A stretch of DNA of 64,000 bases from an uncultured Clostridium sp. (GCA_934755305.1 CAKVLD010000001.1:62001-126000); one strand, 5' to 3'; shown: positions 35,282 to 44,815, numbered from the stretch's first letter. Notes: generated from the sequence alone by a model not told the origin. Numbers and translations: made by a program.

Positions 35282-35309
35282 TTGACAATAATGTATAAAT
35301 ATATATAAT
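35282..35309 (+). promoter_or_regulatory. Promoter of the opp operon
   Basis: TTGACA (35282-35287) and TATAAT (35304-35309) with a 16-base spacer, 43 bases before oppB. It is a near-consensus vegetative promoter. Confidence 0.82.
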
Positions 35310-35352
35310 TGTTAATAAAGATAGATGTATTTGGGAGAAAGGAAGAAAAAAG

Positions 35353-36279
35353 ATGGGGAAGTATATTTTTAAGAGATTTATAACTGGAATAATTACTATT
35401 TGGGCAGTTATAACTATAACTTTCTTTTTGGTAAGATTAATGCCAGGAGGTCCTTTTAACGGAGATAAAATGACACCAGAAATAAGAGCAAACTTAGAAA
35501 TGAAATATGGATTAGATAAGGGGTTAGGAGAACAGTATGTAACTTATCTAAAAAATCTTACAAAGGGTGATTTGGGTGAGTCAATGAAGTTTAGAGGAAG
35601 ACAAGTTAGTGATACTATAAAAACAACTTTTCCTAAATCAGCTAAAATTGGTGGATTAGCAGTTTTACTGGCTACGTTACTAGGAATTACTTTAGGAATT
35701 GTTTCAGCATTAAAGTCTGGCAAATGGCCAGATAGGTTATGTATGTTTTTAGCTACTTTAGGAATTACAATACCAAGTTTTGTAATGAGTGCTTTGTTAA
35801 TTTATGTATTTGCAAGTAAGTTGCATTTACTTCCTACAACTGGGTATGGAGATATTAAACAACTTGTTATGCCAGTTATAGCTTTATCAGCGAGTTCAAC
35901 TGCTTTTATTACAAGACTTACTAGAAGTAAGTTAATTGAAGTATTAAAATCAGATTATATAAGAACTGCTAAGGCTAAAGGGTTAAGTAAGAAAACTGTT
36001 ATATTAAAACATGGATTAAGAAATTCTTTGATACCAGTAGTAACATATTTAGGACCATTAATAGCAGGAGTATTAACAGGAAGTTTTGTAGTAGAAAGTG
36101 TTTTTGCTATACCAGGATTAGGTGGAGAATTTGTATCTACAGTTACTAATAGAGATTATTCAGCTTTATTAGGAGTATTGGTATTTTATAGTACTTTAAT
36201 AGTTGTATGTAATATATTGGTTGATATTATGTATGTAATTATTGATCCAAGAATAAAGTTAGATAATGCAAAGGCATAG
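35353..36279 (+). CDS. oppB: Oligopeptide ABC transporter permease OppB
   Basis: 308 residues with six membrane segments. It has the N-terminal OppB/DppB signature (FLVRLMPGGPF) and the EAA loop IRTAKAKGLSKKTVILKHGLRNSLIPV, of which only the first part is quoted by family. It imports peptides with OppC. RBS GGAGAAAGGAAG precedes the ATG. It is first of five genes; the next starts 15 bases on. Confidence 0.95.
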   Translation: MGKYIFKRFITGIITIWAVITITFFLVRLMPGGPFNGDKMTPEIRANLEMKYGLDKGLGEQYVTYLKNLTKGDLGESMKFRGRQVSDTIKTTFPKSAKIGGLAVLLATLLGITLGIVSALKSGKWPDRLCMFLATLGITIPSFVMSALLIYVFASKLHLLPTTGYGDIKQLVMPVIALSASSTAFITRLTRSKLIEVLKSDYIRTAKAKGLSKKTVILKHGLRNSLIPVVTYLGPLIAGVLTGSFVVESVFAIPGLGGEFVSTVTNRDYSALLGVLVFYSTLIVVCNILVDIMYVIIDPRIKLDNAKA

Positions 36280-36294
36280 GAGGAACATAATAAT

Positions 36295-37236
36295 ATGGAA
36301 AATTATAATGAGTTAGACAAAAATTTATTTACACCCCTAAGCGATGAAGAAAAAAAGTTCACACAAGTACAAAGACCAAGTGTAGGTTATTGGAAGGATG
36401 CATGGAGAAGATTAAAATCTAATAAAGTTGCGTTAATATCTTTAATAGTAGTAATTTTATGTGTTGTTTCTGCAGTGTTCGTACCATTGATATCACCATA
36501 TACATATGAAGCAAATGATTTAAATGCAACTAATGTTGGGCCTACTGCTAAACACTTATTTGGAACTGATGCTTTAGGGAGAGATTTGTTAGTAAGAGTT
36601 ATGTATGGAGCTAGATATTCACTTATAATTGCAGTGGCTGCTACAGCTATAAACCTTGTTATAGGAGTATTCTATGGAGGTATTGCAGGATTTATAGGTG
36701 GTAAGGTTGATAATATAATGATGAGAATAGTAGATATATTATATTCTATTCCAACAATAATATATGTAATATTACTAATGGCATTTTTCTCAAGTTCAGA
36801 AGGAAGTAGTGGTGTAACTAATATTATTATTGCTTTAGCAATATCCTATTGGGTTGGTATGGCTAGAATAGTAAGAGGAGATATTCTTCAATTAAAAGAA
36901 CAAGATTTTGTACTAGCTGCAAAATCACTTGGAGCATCTAAATTTAGAATATTATGTAGACACTTAATACCTAATTGTTTAGGGTCAATTATAGTAACTA
37001 TGACGCTTTTAGTTCCAGAGGCAATTTTTAGTGAAGCATTTTTGAGTTTCTTAGGTCTTGGACTTAATGCACCATTAGCATCTTTAGGTACTTTGTGTAA
37101 TGATGCAATGAAAACTATATACCAATATCCATATCAATTATTTTTTCCAGCAGCAATGATATGTATTATAATTTTAGCTTTTAATTTATTAGGCGATGGG
37201 CTTACAGAAGCTCTAGATCCTAAAAATCAACGATAG
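36295..37236 (+). CDS. oppC: Oligopeptide ABC transporter permease OppC
   Basis: 313 residues. The N-terminal cytoplasmic segment precedes the first membrane helix (VALISLIVVILCVVSAVFVP), then the OppC motif HLFGTDALGRDLLVRVMYG and the EAA loop FVLAAKSLGASKFRILCRH. It partners OppB in the membrane channel. RBS AGGAGG precedes the ATG. Third-gene spacing is 11 bases. Confidence 0.95.
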   Translation: MENYNELDKNLFTPLSDEEKKFTQVQRPSVGYWKDAWRRLKSNKVALISLIVVILCVVSAVFVPLISPYTYEANDLNATNVGPTAKHLFGTDALGRDLLVRVMYGARYSLIIAVAATAINLVIGVFYGGIAGFIGGKVDNIMMRIVDILYSIPTIIYVILLMAFFSSSEGSSGVTNIIIALAISYWVGMARIVRGDILQLKEQDFVLAAKSLGASKFRILCRHLIPNCLGSIIVTMTLLVPEAIFSEAFLSFLGLGLNAPLASLGTLCNDAMKTIYQYPYQLFFPAAMICIIILAFNLLGDGLTEALDPKNQR

Positions 37237-37247
37237 GAGGAAGTTAA

Positions 37248-38243
37248 ATGGAAAAGATATTAGAGATAAAAGGTTTGAAAACTTCCTTTACAACTCATAT
37301 CGGTGATATACAAGCTGTAAGAGGAACAAATTTTTATTTAAATAAAGGTGAAGCAATAGGAATAGTTGGAGAATCTGGTTGTGGAAAATCAGTTAGTATG
37401 ATGAGCATAATGGGACTGCTATCTAGTAATGGGAAGATAGTAGATGGAGAAGTGCTTTTTAATGGTCAAGATATTTCTAAAGCAACAGAAAAAGAGATGG
37501 AGCAAATAAGAGGAAATAAAATTTCTATGATATTTCAAGATCCTATGACTTCTTTGAATCCAGTATTAACAATTGGTGATCAATTAACTGAACCATTAAT
37601 TAAGCATAAAGGTATGAATAAAAAAGAAGCTATAGCTGAAGCTATTAAGATGTTAGGACTAGTTGGAATACCAAGCCCTGAAAAAAGAATAAATCAATAT
37701 CCACATGAATTCTCAGGTGGTATGAGACAAAGAGTTATGATAGCTATGAGTTTAATTTGTAATCCAGAAATAATAATAGCTGATGAACCAACAACTGCGT
37801 TGGATGTAACTATTCAAGCACAAATATTGGATTTAATGAAAGAATTAAAAGACAAATTTAATACTGCAATTATTTTAATTACACATGATCTAGGTGTTGT
37901 TGCAGATCTTTGTACAAGAATATATGTTATGTATGGTGGAGTAATTGTTGAAGAGGGAACAGATGAAGATATTTTCTATAGAGGTAAGCATCCATATACT
38001 ATAGGATTATTGAAGTCTGTACCAAATCCTAAAAGTTTGGTTAAAGAAAAGCTGATACCAATAGAAGGACAACCACCAGATTTATTTAAGCCACCAGTAG
38101 GATGTCCATTTGCTGCTAGATGTAAGTATGCTATGAAGATATGTACTCAAAAAATGCCACCTTATTTTAAAGAAGGAGAAGGTCATAATGTATCTTGTTG
38201 GTTATGTCATGAAAATGCGCCTAAGGTTAATTTGGAAAAGTAG
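37248..38243 (+). CDS. oppD: Oligopeptide ABC transporter ATPase OppD
   Basis: 331 residues. Walker A GESGCGKSVSM, Q-loop FQDPMTSLNPV, signature FSGGMRQRVMIAM, Walker B IIIADEPTTALDV and switch His in LITHDLG. The C-terminal oligopeptide-type extension has Cys-rich GCPFAARCKYAMKIC, found in Opp/Dpp ATPases where it can hold an iron-sulfur cluster. It powers import together with OppF. AGGAGG precedes the ATG. Confidence 0.95.
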   Translation: MEKILEIKGLKTSFTTHIGDIQAVRGTNFYLNKGEAIGIVGESGCGKSVSMMSIMGLLSSNGKIVDGEVLFNGQDISKATEKEMEQIRGNKISMIFQDPMTSLNPVLTIGDQLTEPLIKHKGMNKKEAIAEAIKMLGLVGIPSPEKRINQYPHEFSGGMRQRVMIAMSLICNPEIIIADEPTTALDVTIQAQILDLMKELKDKFNTAIILITHDLGVVADLCTRIYVMYGGVIVEEGTDEDIFYRGKHPYTIGLLKSVPNPKSLVKEKLIPIEGQPPDLFKPPVGCPFAARCKYAMKICTQKMPPYFKEGEGHNVSCWLCHENAPKVNLEK

Positions 38244-38254
38244 GAGGTAGTATT

Positions 38255-39229
38255 ATGGAAAATAAAGAAGTAATTTTAGAAGTTAAAAATTTATGCAAAT
38301 ACTTTCCTGCTAAAAAAGGTTTGTTTGGAAAGAAGAGTTATATAAAAGCGGTAGATGATGTTTCTTTTACTTTAAAAGAAGGTGAAACATTAGGTTTAGT
38401 TGGTGAATCAGGTTGCGGTAAAACTACAACAGGAAGAACTATATTAAAACTTTATGAACCTACTTCTGGAGAAATAATATTTAAGGGAAAGAATATTGAA
38501 GGTCTTAGTGAAAAGGAAATGGTACCTTTAAGAAGAAGTATGCAAATGATATTTCAAGACCCATATTCATCTTTAGATCCAAGAATGACAGTTGGTGATA
38601 TAGTTGGTGAAGCTATAGATATTCATAAATTATATAAAGGTAAAGAAAGAGAAGATAGAATTAGATTTTTACTTAATAAGGTAGGTTTAAATGATTCTCA
38701 TATAAATAGATATGCTCATGAATTTTCAGGTGGTCAAAGACAAAGAATTGGTATTGCTAGAGCTTTAGCAGTAGAGCCAGATTTTATAGTATGTGATGAA
38801 CCTATATCAGCGTTAGATGTATCTATTCAAGCTCAAGTAATAAACATGTTAGAAGAGCTTCAAGAAGAATTAGGTTTAACATATCTTTTTATTGCTCATG
38901 ATTTATCTATGGTAAAACATATATCTACTCATATAGGTGTTATGTATTTAGGAAAGTTAGTTGAAAAAGGAACCAGTGATGAAGTGTATAGTAATCCTAA
39001 GCATCCGTATACTAAAGCTTTATTATCAGCTATTCCTATACCGGATCCTAAGGAAGCTAAAAACAATAAAAGGATAATATTAGAAGGAGATATACCTTCA
39101 CCTATAGATCCACCAAAAGGATGTAGGTTTAAAGGAAGATGTAAATTTGCTACAGAGATATGTTCAAAGGAAGATCCTGTTATGAGGGAAGTAGAAGAAG
39201 GACACTTTGTTGCATGTCATAATATATAG
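38255..39229 (+). CDS. oppF: Oligopeptide ABC transporter ATPase OppF
   Basis: 324 residues. Walker A GESGCGKTTTGR, Q-loop FQDPYSSLDPRM, signature FSGGQRQRIGIAR, Walker B FIVCDEPISALDV and the switch His in FIAHDLSMV. The C-terminal motif GCRFKGRCKFATEIC mirrors OppD. AGGAGG lies before the ATG. The 51-base gap to oppA holds a fresh RBS but no terminator. Confidence 0.95.
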   Translation: MENKEVILEVKNLCKYFPAKKGLFGKKSYIKAVDDVSFTLKEGETLGLVGESGCGKTTTGRTILKLYEPTSGEIIFKGKNIEGLSEKEMVPLRRSMQMIFQDPYSSLDPRMTVGDIVGEAIDIHKLYKGKEREDRIRFLLNKVGLNDSHINRYAHEFSGGQRQRIGIARALAVEPDFIVCDEPISALDVSIQAQVINMLEELQEELGLTYLFIAHDLSMVKHISTHIGVMYLGKLVEKGTSDEVYSNPKHPYTKALLSAIPIPDPKEAKNNKRIILEGDIPSPIDPPKGCRFKGRCKFATEICSKEDPVMREVEEGHFVACHNI

Positions 39230-39280
39230 ATAAAATTTTGCTATAAGCAAATTAATATATAAAATAAGGGGGAAATTTTA

Positions 39281-40933
39281 ATGAAAAAAGGAATCTTGAA
39301 AAAGTTATTAGTTATGGGATTAACAGTAACTTTGGGAATGACTGCTTTAGTTGGTTGTGGAGATAGTAATAGTGCATCTAATGGAGGTAGTAAACAAGAA
39401 ATATCATATAATTTAGGAGCAGAAGTAAAAACAATAGACCCAGCATTAAATAATGCAGTTGATGGTTCAATTGTTATAGCTAATGCTTTTGAAGGGTTAT
39501 ATAAATTAGATGAAGATAACAAAGCTATCCCAGGAGTTGCAAAATCTTGTGATGTTAGTGATGATGGATTAGTTTATACTTTCCACTTAAGAGATGATGC
39601 AAAGTGGTCAGATGGAAAAGAAGTTAAAGCAGGAGATTTTGCTTATGCTTGGAAGAGAGCACTAGACCCTAAAACAGCTGCTGATTATGCATTTCAATTA
39701 TATTATATTAAAGGTGGAGAAGAGTTTAATACAGGAAAGGGAACAGCTGAAGATTTAGGAATTAAGGTTATAGATGATTCTACTTTAGAAGTAACTTTAT
39801 GTAAGCCAACATCATATTTCTTAGAATTAACTGCATTCCCAACATTAATGCCACTTAGAGAAGATGTTATAGAAGGAAATAATGATACTTGGACAACAGA
39901 CCCTGCTAAATATATTTGTAATGGTCCTTTCAAATTAGAACAATATAATATGAAGGATAGTTATGTTTTTGTAAAGAATGATAACTATTACGACAAAGAT
40001 AAAGTTAAAGCTGATAAATTAACATTTAAGATGATAGTGGATGAAATATCTGCATACTCATCTCTTAAGAATGGGGAATTAACAGGAATAGATGTAGTTC
40101 CAGTTGCGGAAATTGAAAAAGGTAAAGAAGAAGGCTATGTACAAATATCACCTTGTATAAGTACTTATTATTATTGTTTAAATGTTAATAATCATACAGA
40201 AAATCTTCCTGAAGATGTTAAAAAAGCTTTAAGTAATAAAGATGTTAGACATGCACTTAACTTAGCTATAGATAGAGAAAAGATTGTAAAAGAAATTACT
40301 CAAGGTGGTCAAACACCTGCACATTCATTTGTACCTAAAGAAATATTACTAAAGAATGGTAGTATGAGTAGCGATAAGGAATATTGGGATGGAGAAAAAT
40401 GTGATGTTGAGGAAGCTAAAAAATTATTAGCTAAAGCAGGATATCCAAATGGAGAAGGTCTTCCAACATTTGAAGTATTATATAATACTGCAGAAAGACA
40501 TAAATTAATAGCAGAAGCTATACAACAAATGTGGGCTCAAATTGGTGTTAAAGTCAACTTGAAGAATGAAGAATGGGCAGTATTCCAAGATTCAAGAACA
40601 AATGGTAATTATCAAATTGCAAGACATGGTTGGACAGGTGATTATTTAGATCCAATGACATTCTTGGATTTACTTATGACAGGTCTTGGTAATAATGATT
40701 CTAAATTTGCAAATGCTCAGTATGATGAATTAGTAAGAAAAGCTCAACAAGAAGTTGATGTTAAAAAGAGAAGTGATTATTTAGTTCAAGCAGAAGATAT
40801 ATTAATGGATGAAATGCCAATACTACCAATATTCTATGATACAGAAGTAAAAGGATTTAGTCCTAAACTTAAAGGTTATAGAGTATCACCACTTGGTCAA
40901 GTTTACTTTGATAGAGCATATTTAGAAGAATAA
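39281..40933 (+). CDS. oppA: Oligopeptide-binding lipoprotein OppA
   Basis: 550 residues. A lipoprotein signal ends in TALVGC with Cys26 as the lipid site. It is a solute-binding protein family 5 member: NLGAEVKTIDPALNNAVDG, FHLRDDAKWSDGKEVKAGDF-type segments and RHALNLAIDREKIV are typical of OppA. It captures extracellular peptides for OppBCDF. It is last in the operon, unlike the oppA-first order of many bacteria. AAGGGGGAAA precedes the ATG and a strong terminator follows. Such systems can also bring in signalling peptides; nothing here shows which peptides are used. Confidence 0.95.
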   Translation: MKKGILKKLLVMGLTVTLGMTALVGCGDSNSASNGGSKQEISYNLGAEVKTIDPALNNAVDGSIVIANAFEGLYKLDEDNKAIPGVAKSCDVSDDGLVYTFHLRDDAKWSDGKEVKAGDFAYAWKRALDPKTAADYAFQLYYIKGGEEFNTGKGTAEDLGIKVIDDSTLEVTLCKPTSYFLELTAFPTLMPLREDVIEGNNDTWTTDPAKYICNGPFKLEQYNMKDSYVFVKNDNYYDKDKVKADKLTFKMIVDEISAYSSLKNGELTGIDVVPVAEIEKGKEEGYVQISPCISTYYYCLNVNNHTENLPEDVKKALSNKDVRHALNLAIDREKIVKEITQGGQTPAHSFVPKEILLKNGSMSSDKEYWDGEKCDVEEAKKLLAKAGYPNGEGLPTFEVLYNTAERHKLIAEAIQQMWAQIGVKVNLKNEEWAVFQDSRTNGNYQIARHGWTGDYLDPMTFLDLLMTGLGNNDSKFANAQYDELVRKAQQEVDVKKRSDYLVQAEDILMDEMPILPIFYDTEVKGFSPKLKGYRVSPLGQVYFDRAYLEE

Positions 40934-40944
40934 TATTTTGGAAT

Positions 40945-40990
40945 AAGCTTCATAAACAAGATTTAATTCCTTGTTTATGAAGCTTTTTTT
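40945..40990 (+). terminator. Terminator after oppA
   Basis: Perfect 16-bp stem AAGCTTCATAAACAAG (40945-40960) with its complement at 40970-40985, followed by TTTTTT. Confidence 0.95.
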
Positions 40991-41028
40991 TGGTTATACT
41001 AGAAATATAATTTTTTGTAGGTGATAGT

Positions 41029-41637
41029 ATGAAAAAAGAAGATATATTTTTAAAAATAGAGAAATGTTTATTACAAGATGAAAAACCATCTGTAAGTGTA
41101 AATAAGATGAAAGAACAAGGTGAATTAGATAATATTCCTTTTACTTGGATTAGAGATTTAGATAAGATGAAACAAAATCCTAAGTTTCATCCAGAAGGTA
41201 GCGTTTGGGTACATACCATGATGGTGATAGATAATGGAGTTGAGTTTAGAGAAAAAGTTGGTGATAAAAGAGTTTTCATGTGGAGTTTATTATTACATGA
41301 TATTGGAAAGTTAAAGACTACTAAATTGAGAAAGGGAAGATGGACTTCTTATGATCATGATAAAGTAGGAGAAGTTGAAGCTAGAAAGTTCTTAGACTTT
41401 TTTTCTGAAGATAAAGAATTTATTAATAAAGTAAGCAAACTTGTAAGATATCATATGCATTTATTATATGTAATGAAAAATTTACCTTTTGGAGATTTTG
41501 AAGGATTAAAAAAAGAGGTAAATAGAGAAGATATATGTTATGTGTTTTTATGTGATAGGTTAGGTAGAGGTGGTATTACTGAAGATGATAGGAAATTAGT
41601 AGAAGAAGAAATAAATAAGTTTAAAGAAAAAGTTTGA
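41029..41637 (+). CDS. HD-domain phosphohydrolase-like protein
   Basis: 202 residues. Metal-binding HD motifs are visible: His in PEGSVWVHTMMVIDNG, the HD pair in LLLHDIGKLKTT, and His in DHDKVGEVEA and RYHMHLLY. The fold is like the HD half of some bacterial tRNA nucleotidyltransferases (WIRDLDKMKQNPKFHPEGSV), but no nucleotidyltransferase part is present. Substrate unknown. A weak RBS (AGGTGA) precedes the ATG. Single gene. Confidence 0.82.
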   Translation: MKKEDIFLKIEKCLLQDEKPSVSVNKMKEQGELDNIPFTWIRDLDKMKQNPKFHPEGSVWVHTMMVIDNGVEFREKVGDKRVFMWSLLLHDIGKLKTTKLRKGRWTSYDHDKVGEVEARKFLDFFSEDKEFINKVSKLVRYHMHLLYVMKNLPFGDFEGLKKEVNREDICYVFLCDRLGRGGITEDDRKLVEEEINKFKEKV

Positions 41638-41643
41638 TAAATT

Positions 41644-41685
41644 AAAGAAAGATAGTGTTAAGGTTAATAAACATTATCTTTCTTT
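41644..41685. terminator. Stem-loop between HD gene and convergent hypothetical gene
   Basis: AAAGAAAGATAGTGTT (41644-41659) pairs with AACATTATCTTTCTTT (41670-41685), with one wobble. The T-rich right arm itself could act as the T-run for the + strand; no separate T-run follows. Confidence 0.5.
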
Positions 41686-41753
41686 ATAAAAAAATTTTTA
41701 TAATAAAATTTATAGTAGAACAATTTGAAAGGATTAAACGTAATATATAGTAG

Positions 41754-42455
41754 CTAAAGGGTTAATAAACTTCCGCGATCTATTAATTTGCCTTTTTTTA
41801 GATAAATAGGTTCCACATCGTATTTATAAAGAAAATTATATACTAAATCACCATAAATATAATTTTTTAACTCACCAAACAAACCTATCTTATTAGGAGA
41901 TATTAATCCACCAACTCCACCTATAAATCCGTAGTTTAGTGAAGGAAGAAGGATATCACCAGGAGGAACTAAAAGTACATCCATGCCTAAATTTAATAAA
42001 GCTTCATTTATATTTTTATCACTTGTGATAAAAGCTTTATTTCCTACAGGTAAAACAGAACATTTTGTATAACCTTGTTTTACGGTGATTTTAATTTTTG
42101 AGTTTTGAGTTTCTAATAAAGTTGTATCAGTGTAATTAAGATTGTGTAAAAAGAAATCATCTAATATTAAAGCATTTAAGATTATATCCTCTGGATACTT
42201 TGATCCTAAAGATTTTGAGGATAATAAGTAATTTATATTATTGATTTCTAATTCGTGTAAAAAAAGATCGGATATATCTTTTTGAACAATTATAAGTTTT
42301 TTTTGTTTATTGATAATATTTAATTGAATATCAACATGACCGTTTATTGCTTTATAAACTTTTTCTGTTTTTGGAACTATTATTGGATATAATTTTTGCT
42401 TTTCTATATTAACTAACTCTTCTTTAGTAGTTCTGTAATCAACAAAACAAATCAT
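41754..42455 (-). CDS. Conserved clostridial protein of unknown function (DUF6873-like)
   Basis: 233 residues. ATG 42455 (MICFVDYRTT) is chosen because AAGGAG lies 5 bases upstream; the longer frame has no RBS. It is a soluble alpha/beta protein with VGNKAFITSDKNI near the middle, then VLLVPPGDILLPSLNYGFIGG and the Gly-rich GGVGGLISPNKIGLFGEL. I recall this as the DUF6873/GME-type family, found near ytxC in clostridia, but am not certain. No catalytic motif can be assigned. Divergent from ytxC. Confidence 0.7.
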   Translation of the reverse strand: MICFVDYRTTKEELVNIEKQKLYPIIVPKTEKVYKAINGHVDIQLNIINKQKKLIIVQKDISDLFLHELEINNINYLLSSKSLGSKYPEDIILNALILDDFFLHNLNYTDTTLLETQNSKIKITVKQGYTKCSVLPVGNKAFITSDKNINEALLNLGMDVLLVPPGDILLPSLNYGFIGGVGGLISPNKIGLFGELKNYIYGDLVYNFLYKYDVEPIYLKKGKLIDRGSLLTL

Positions 42456-42595
42456 AAATACTCCTTTGTAAGTTTTTATTATTAAGGATAAAGTACTATT
42501 AATTTTTAGAAAAATCAATAGAAAACTGCCAAAATAAATTCTGTATATAGTTGAAAATTTAATACATACTATTACTAGGAAGGGAGTGAAAACCC

Positions 42596-43477
42596 ATGCT
42601 TGTACAGGAATTAGCTTATTCAGGCGATTTAGATTTTGTTGAAGAACTGCAAGAGTTAAAAGAAGTACTAAAGAAAAAGGATATAGTTATTGGGCTTGTT
42701 GAAAGTCAAGATGGTGTAACTCATATTGTGAAGCTAATATGTGATGATAAAGGTTATAATGAAATGACCTGTAATAAAATAAATTTATATGTAAGTAATG
42801 TTCTATACAATATAGTTATTCAAAAATATAGAGAAAAAGAACTATTTCAATTTTTAACAGATAATTATTTTTTTCTTAAACACAATGAAATACTTGAAGT
42901 TGAAGAAGAGATAATGAAGGTGTTGCTCGATAAAGATATACCTAAAGATGAATTGTTTGTTTATTGTTCAAATAAGATTAATAATATCTTATTAAAAATA
43001 CAAGGTTGTATTGAGGAGAATAGAGAAATTAATATTAATGGGTTTATTACTTTTAGGATGAGAGAACTTAGAGAGGATATTGAAGAAATTATAGATAAAG
43101 TAGTAGAAAAATATATGGTAGAAAAGGAGTATAAGGAATTTATAAGATTATTAAAATATTTTGTTGATATACAAGAAAGTAAAATAGAAGAAATAAACTT
43201 AGTTATTAAAAAAAATGGCAGCTATTCTATTTATGATGGTTATGGGAAAGATATATTTGAGAGTTTTTTAGAAGAATTATCAGATTGTAAATTAGGAATA
43301 GATGCAAATATGGAGGATATATTAATAAGTGGATTAATAACTAATGCACCAAAAAAGATTATGATTCATAAGAAAGAAAATTGCAAAAATAAAGAATTTC
43401 TTGATACAATAATAAGTGTATTTGGAGAAAGAGTAGTATTTTGTGTTGGATGTGAATTATGTTCGGAAAAAAAATAA
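42596..43477 (+). CDS. ytxC: YtxC-like sporulation protein
   Basis: 293 residues, mostly helical. NYFFLKHNEILEVEEEI, FITFRMRELREDIEEIIDKVVEKY-type segments and the VEKEYKEFIRLLKYFVDIQ region match the YtxC family. The place just upstream of infC-rpmI-rplT also matches, as in Bacillus and Clostridium. The C-terminus ends in a Cys-pair (CVGCELCSEKK). Function is unknown beyond its description as a sporulation-associated protein. GGAAGGGAG precedes the ATG. Confidence 0.85.
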   Translation: MLVQELAYSGDLDFVEELQELKEVLKKKDIVIGLVESQDGVTHIVKLICDDKGYNEMTCNKINLYVSNVLYNIVIQKYREKELFQFLTDNYFFLKHNEILEVEEEIMKVLLDKDIPKDELFVYCSNKINNILLKIQGCIEENREININGFITFRMRELREDIEEIIDKVVEKYMVEKEYKEFIRLLKYFVDIQESKIEEINLVIKKNGSYSIYDGYGKDIFESFLEELSDCKLGIDANMEDILISGLITNAPKKIMIHKKENCKNKEFLDTIISVFGERVVFCVGCELCSEKK

Positions 43478-43483
43478 AACTTG

Positions 43484-43512
43484 TTGACATATAAAAACAG
43501 TAATGATATAAT
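43484..43512 (+). promoter_or_regulatory. Consensus promoter of infC-rpmI-rplT
   Basis: TTGACA (43484-43489) and TATAAT (43507-43512) with a 17-base spacer, a perfect consensus vegetative promoter seven bases after the ytxC stop. Confidence 0.93.
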
Positions 43513-43518
43513 CATTTT

Positions 43519-43640
43519 TGTGAAGAAGAAACAGCCGTTTCTCACCATGCGGCACTAGTGTGTAGCTAGTATGGTTATTATCGTATGTTATTTAGTAGAT
43601 AATATTAGACGGCAGTTTCATACTGTCGTTTTTTTATTAT
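43519..43640 (+). promoter_or_regulatory. Structured leader of infC-rpmI-rplT with attenuator
   Basis: About 120 bases between the promoter and infC. It contains GAAACAGCCGTTTCTCACC, a GCGGCACTAGTGTGTAGCTAGTATGG-type helix near 43551-43575 (quoted in part) and a terminator ACGGCAGT (43609-43616) with ACTGTCGT and a T-run to about 43636. In Firmicutes this operon is repressed by L20 binding to such a leader and stopping transcription. Assignment rests on position and the attenuator. Confidence 0.7.
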
Positions 43641-43680
43641 ATATAGAGTATAATGCTTTTATTTTTCGGAGGTGAAAACT

Positions 43681-44193
43681 ATTAACAAAAATTATATAGT
43701 TAATGAAGATATAAGAGATAAGGAAATAAGAGTTATAGCAGCAGATGGAAGTCAGTTAGGTGTAATAGCAACTAAAGAAGCTCAAGCTATGGCTATAGAA
43801 GCGGATTTGGATTTAGTTATGATATCGCCTGGAGCTAAACCACCAGTTTGTAAGATTATGGACTTAGGTAAGTACATATATGAACAAACTAAGAAGGAAA
43901 AGGAAGCTAAAAAGAAGCAAAAGGTTATCAATATTAAGGAAGTAAGAGTAAGTCTTACTATCGAAGAACATGATATCGACATTAAAGCTAAAAATGCAAG
44001 AAAGTTCTTATTAGATGGTGATAAAGTAAAAATCACTGTTAGATTTAGAGGAAGAGAAATGGAACTTGGTCATTTAGGACTAAGAATACTTGAAAAATTC
44101 TCAAGTAAGTTGGAAGATGTATGTGTAGTAGAAAAGCCAGCTAAAAGAGAAGGTAGAAATATGACAATGGTTTTGGGCCCAAAAAAGGCATAA
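43681..44193 (+). CDS. infC: Translation initiation factor IF-3 (ATT start)
   Basis: 170 residues. It binds the 30S subunit and checks the start codon. VNEDIRDKEIRVIAADGSQLG and GKYIYEQTKKEKEAKKKQ (N-domain and linker) and KVKITVRFRGREM (C-domain) are typical. The start is ATT 43681: the RBS GGAGGTG (43668-43674) is 6 bases upstream, while an in-frame GTG at 43672 lies inside that RBS. ATT start codons are known for infC, where IF-3 represses its own translation. First gene of infC-rpmI-rplT. Confidence 0.95.
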   Translation: MNKNYIVNEDIRDKEIRVIAADGSQLGVIATKEAQAMAIEADLDLVMISPGAKPPVCKIMDLGKYIYEQTKKEKEAKKKQKVINIKEVRVSLTIEEHDIDIKAKNARKFLLDGDKVKITVRFRGREMELGHLGLRILEKFSSKLEDVCVVEKPAKREGRNMTMVLGPKKA

Positions 44194-44214
44194 ACTGAGA
44201 GGAGGAATTTAGCA

Positions 44215-44412
44215 ATGCCAAAAATGAAAACTCATAGAGGTGCAGCAAAAAGATTCAAGAAAACAGGAACAGGAAAATTAAAGAGAGCAAAGGCTTTCAA
44301 GAGCCATATCCTTACTAAGAAGAGCCAAAAGAGAAAGAGAAATCTTAGAAAAGCTGGATATGTTTCAACTACTCAAGAAAAAGCAATGAAGAAATTATTA
44401 CCATATCTATAA
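44215..44412 (+). CDS. rpmI: Ribosomal protein L35
   Basis: 65 residues, very basic, starting PKMKTHRGAAKRFKKTGTGK, which is the L35 signature; part of the 50S subunit. AGGAGG lies before the ATG. It is 21 bases after infC and 24 before rplT. Confidence 0.98.
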   Translation: MPKMKTHRGAAKRFKKTGTGKLKRAKAFKSHILTKKSQKRKRNLRKAGYVSTTQEKAMKKLLPYL

Positions 44413-44436
44413 GAATTGGTACAGGAGGTTTAAAGA

Positions 44437-44796
44437 ATGGCAAGAGTAAAAAGAGCGGTAAATTCTCGTAAGAATCATAAAAAAGTTTTAAAGCTTGCAA
44501 AAGGATACTATGGTGGAAAGAGCAAGTTATTCAAGACTGCTAACGAATCAGTAATCAGAGCATTAAGAAATGCTTATGTTGGAAGAAGATTAAAGAAGAG
44601 AGATTATAGAAGACTTTGGATAGCTAGAATTAATGCAGCTACAAGAATGAATGGTCTTTCATATTCTAAATTCATGAACGGAATGAAGTTAGCTGGAGTT
44701 GACATAAACAGAAAGATGTTATCTGAAATAGCTATCAATGATCCAAAAGCATTTGCTGATTTAGTTGAAGTAGCAAAGAAGCACGTTAACGCTTAA
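44437..44796 (+). CDS. rplT: Ribosomal protein L20
   Basis: 119 residues, starting ARVKRAVNSRKNHKKVLK, with YVGRRLKKRDYRRLWIARIN in the centre, as in L20. It is needed for early 50S assembly and is the expected autogenous repressor acting on the leader upstream of infC. AGGAGG precedes the ATG. Last gene before a terminator. Confidence 0.98.
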   Translation: MARVKRAVNSRKNHKKVLKLAKGYYGGKSKLFKTANESVIRALRNAYVGRRLKKRDYRRLWIARINAATRMNGLSYSKFMNGMKLAGVDINRKMLSEIAINDPKAFADLVEVAKKHVNA

Positions 44797-44815
44797 TAAT
44801 ATATATATAATACTT

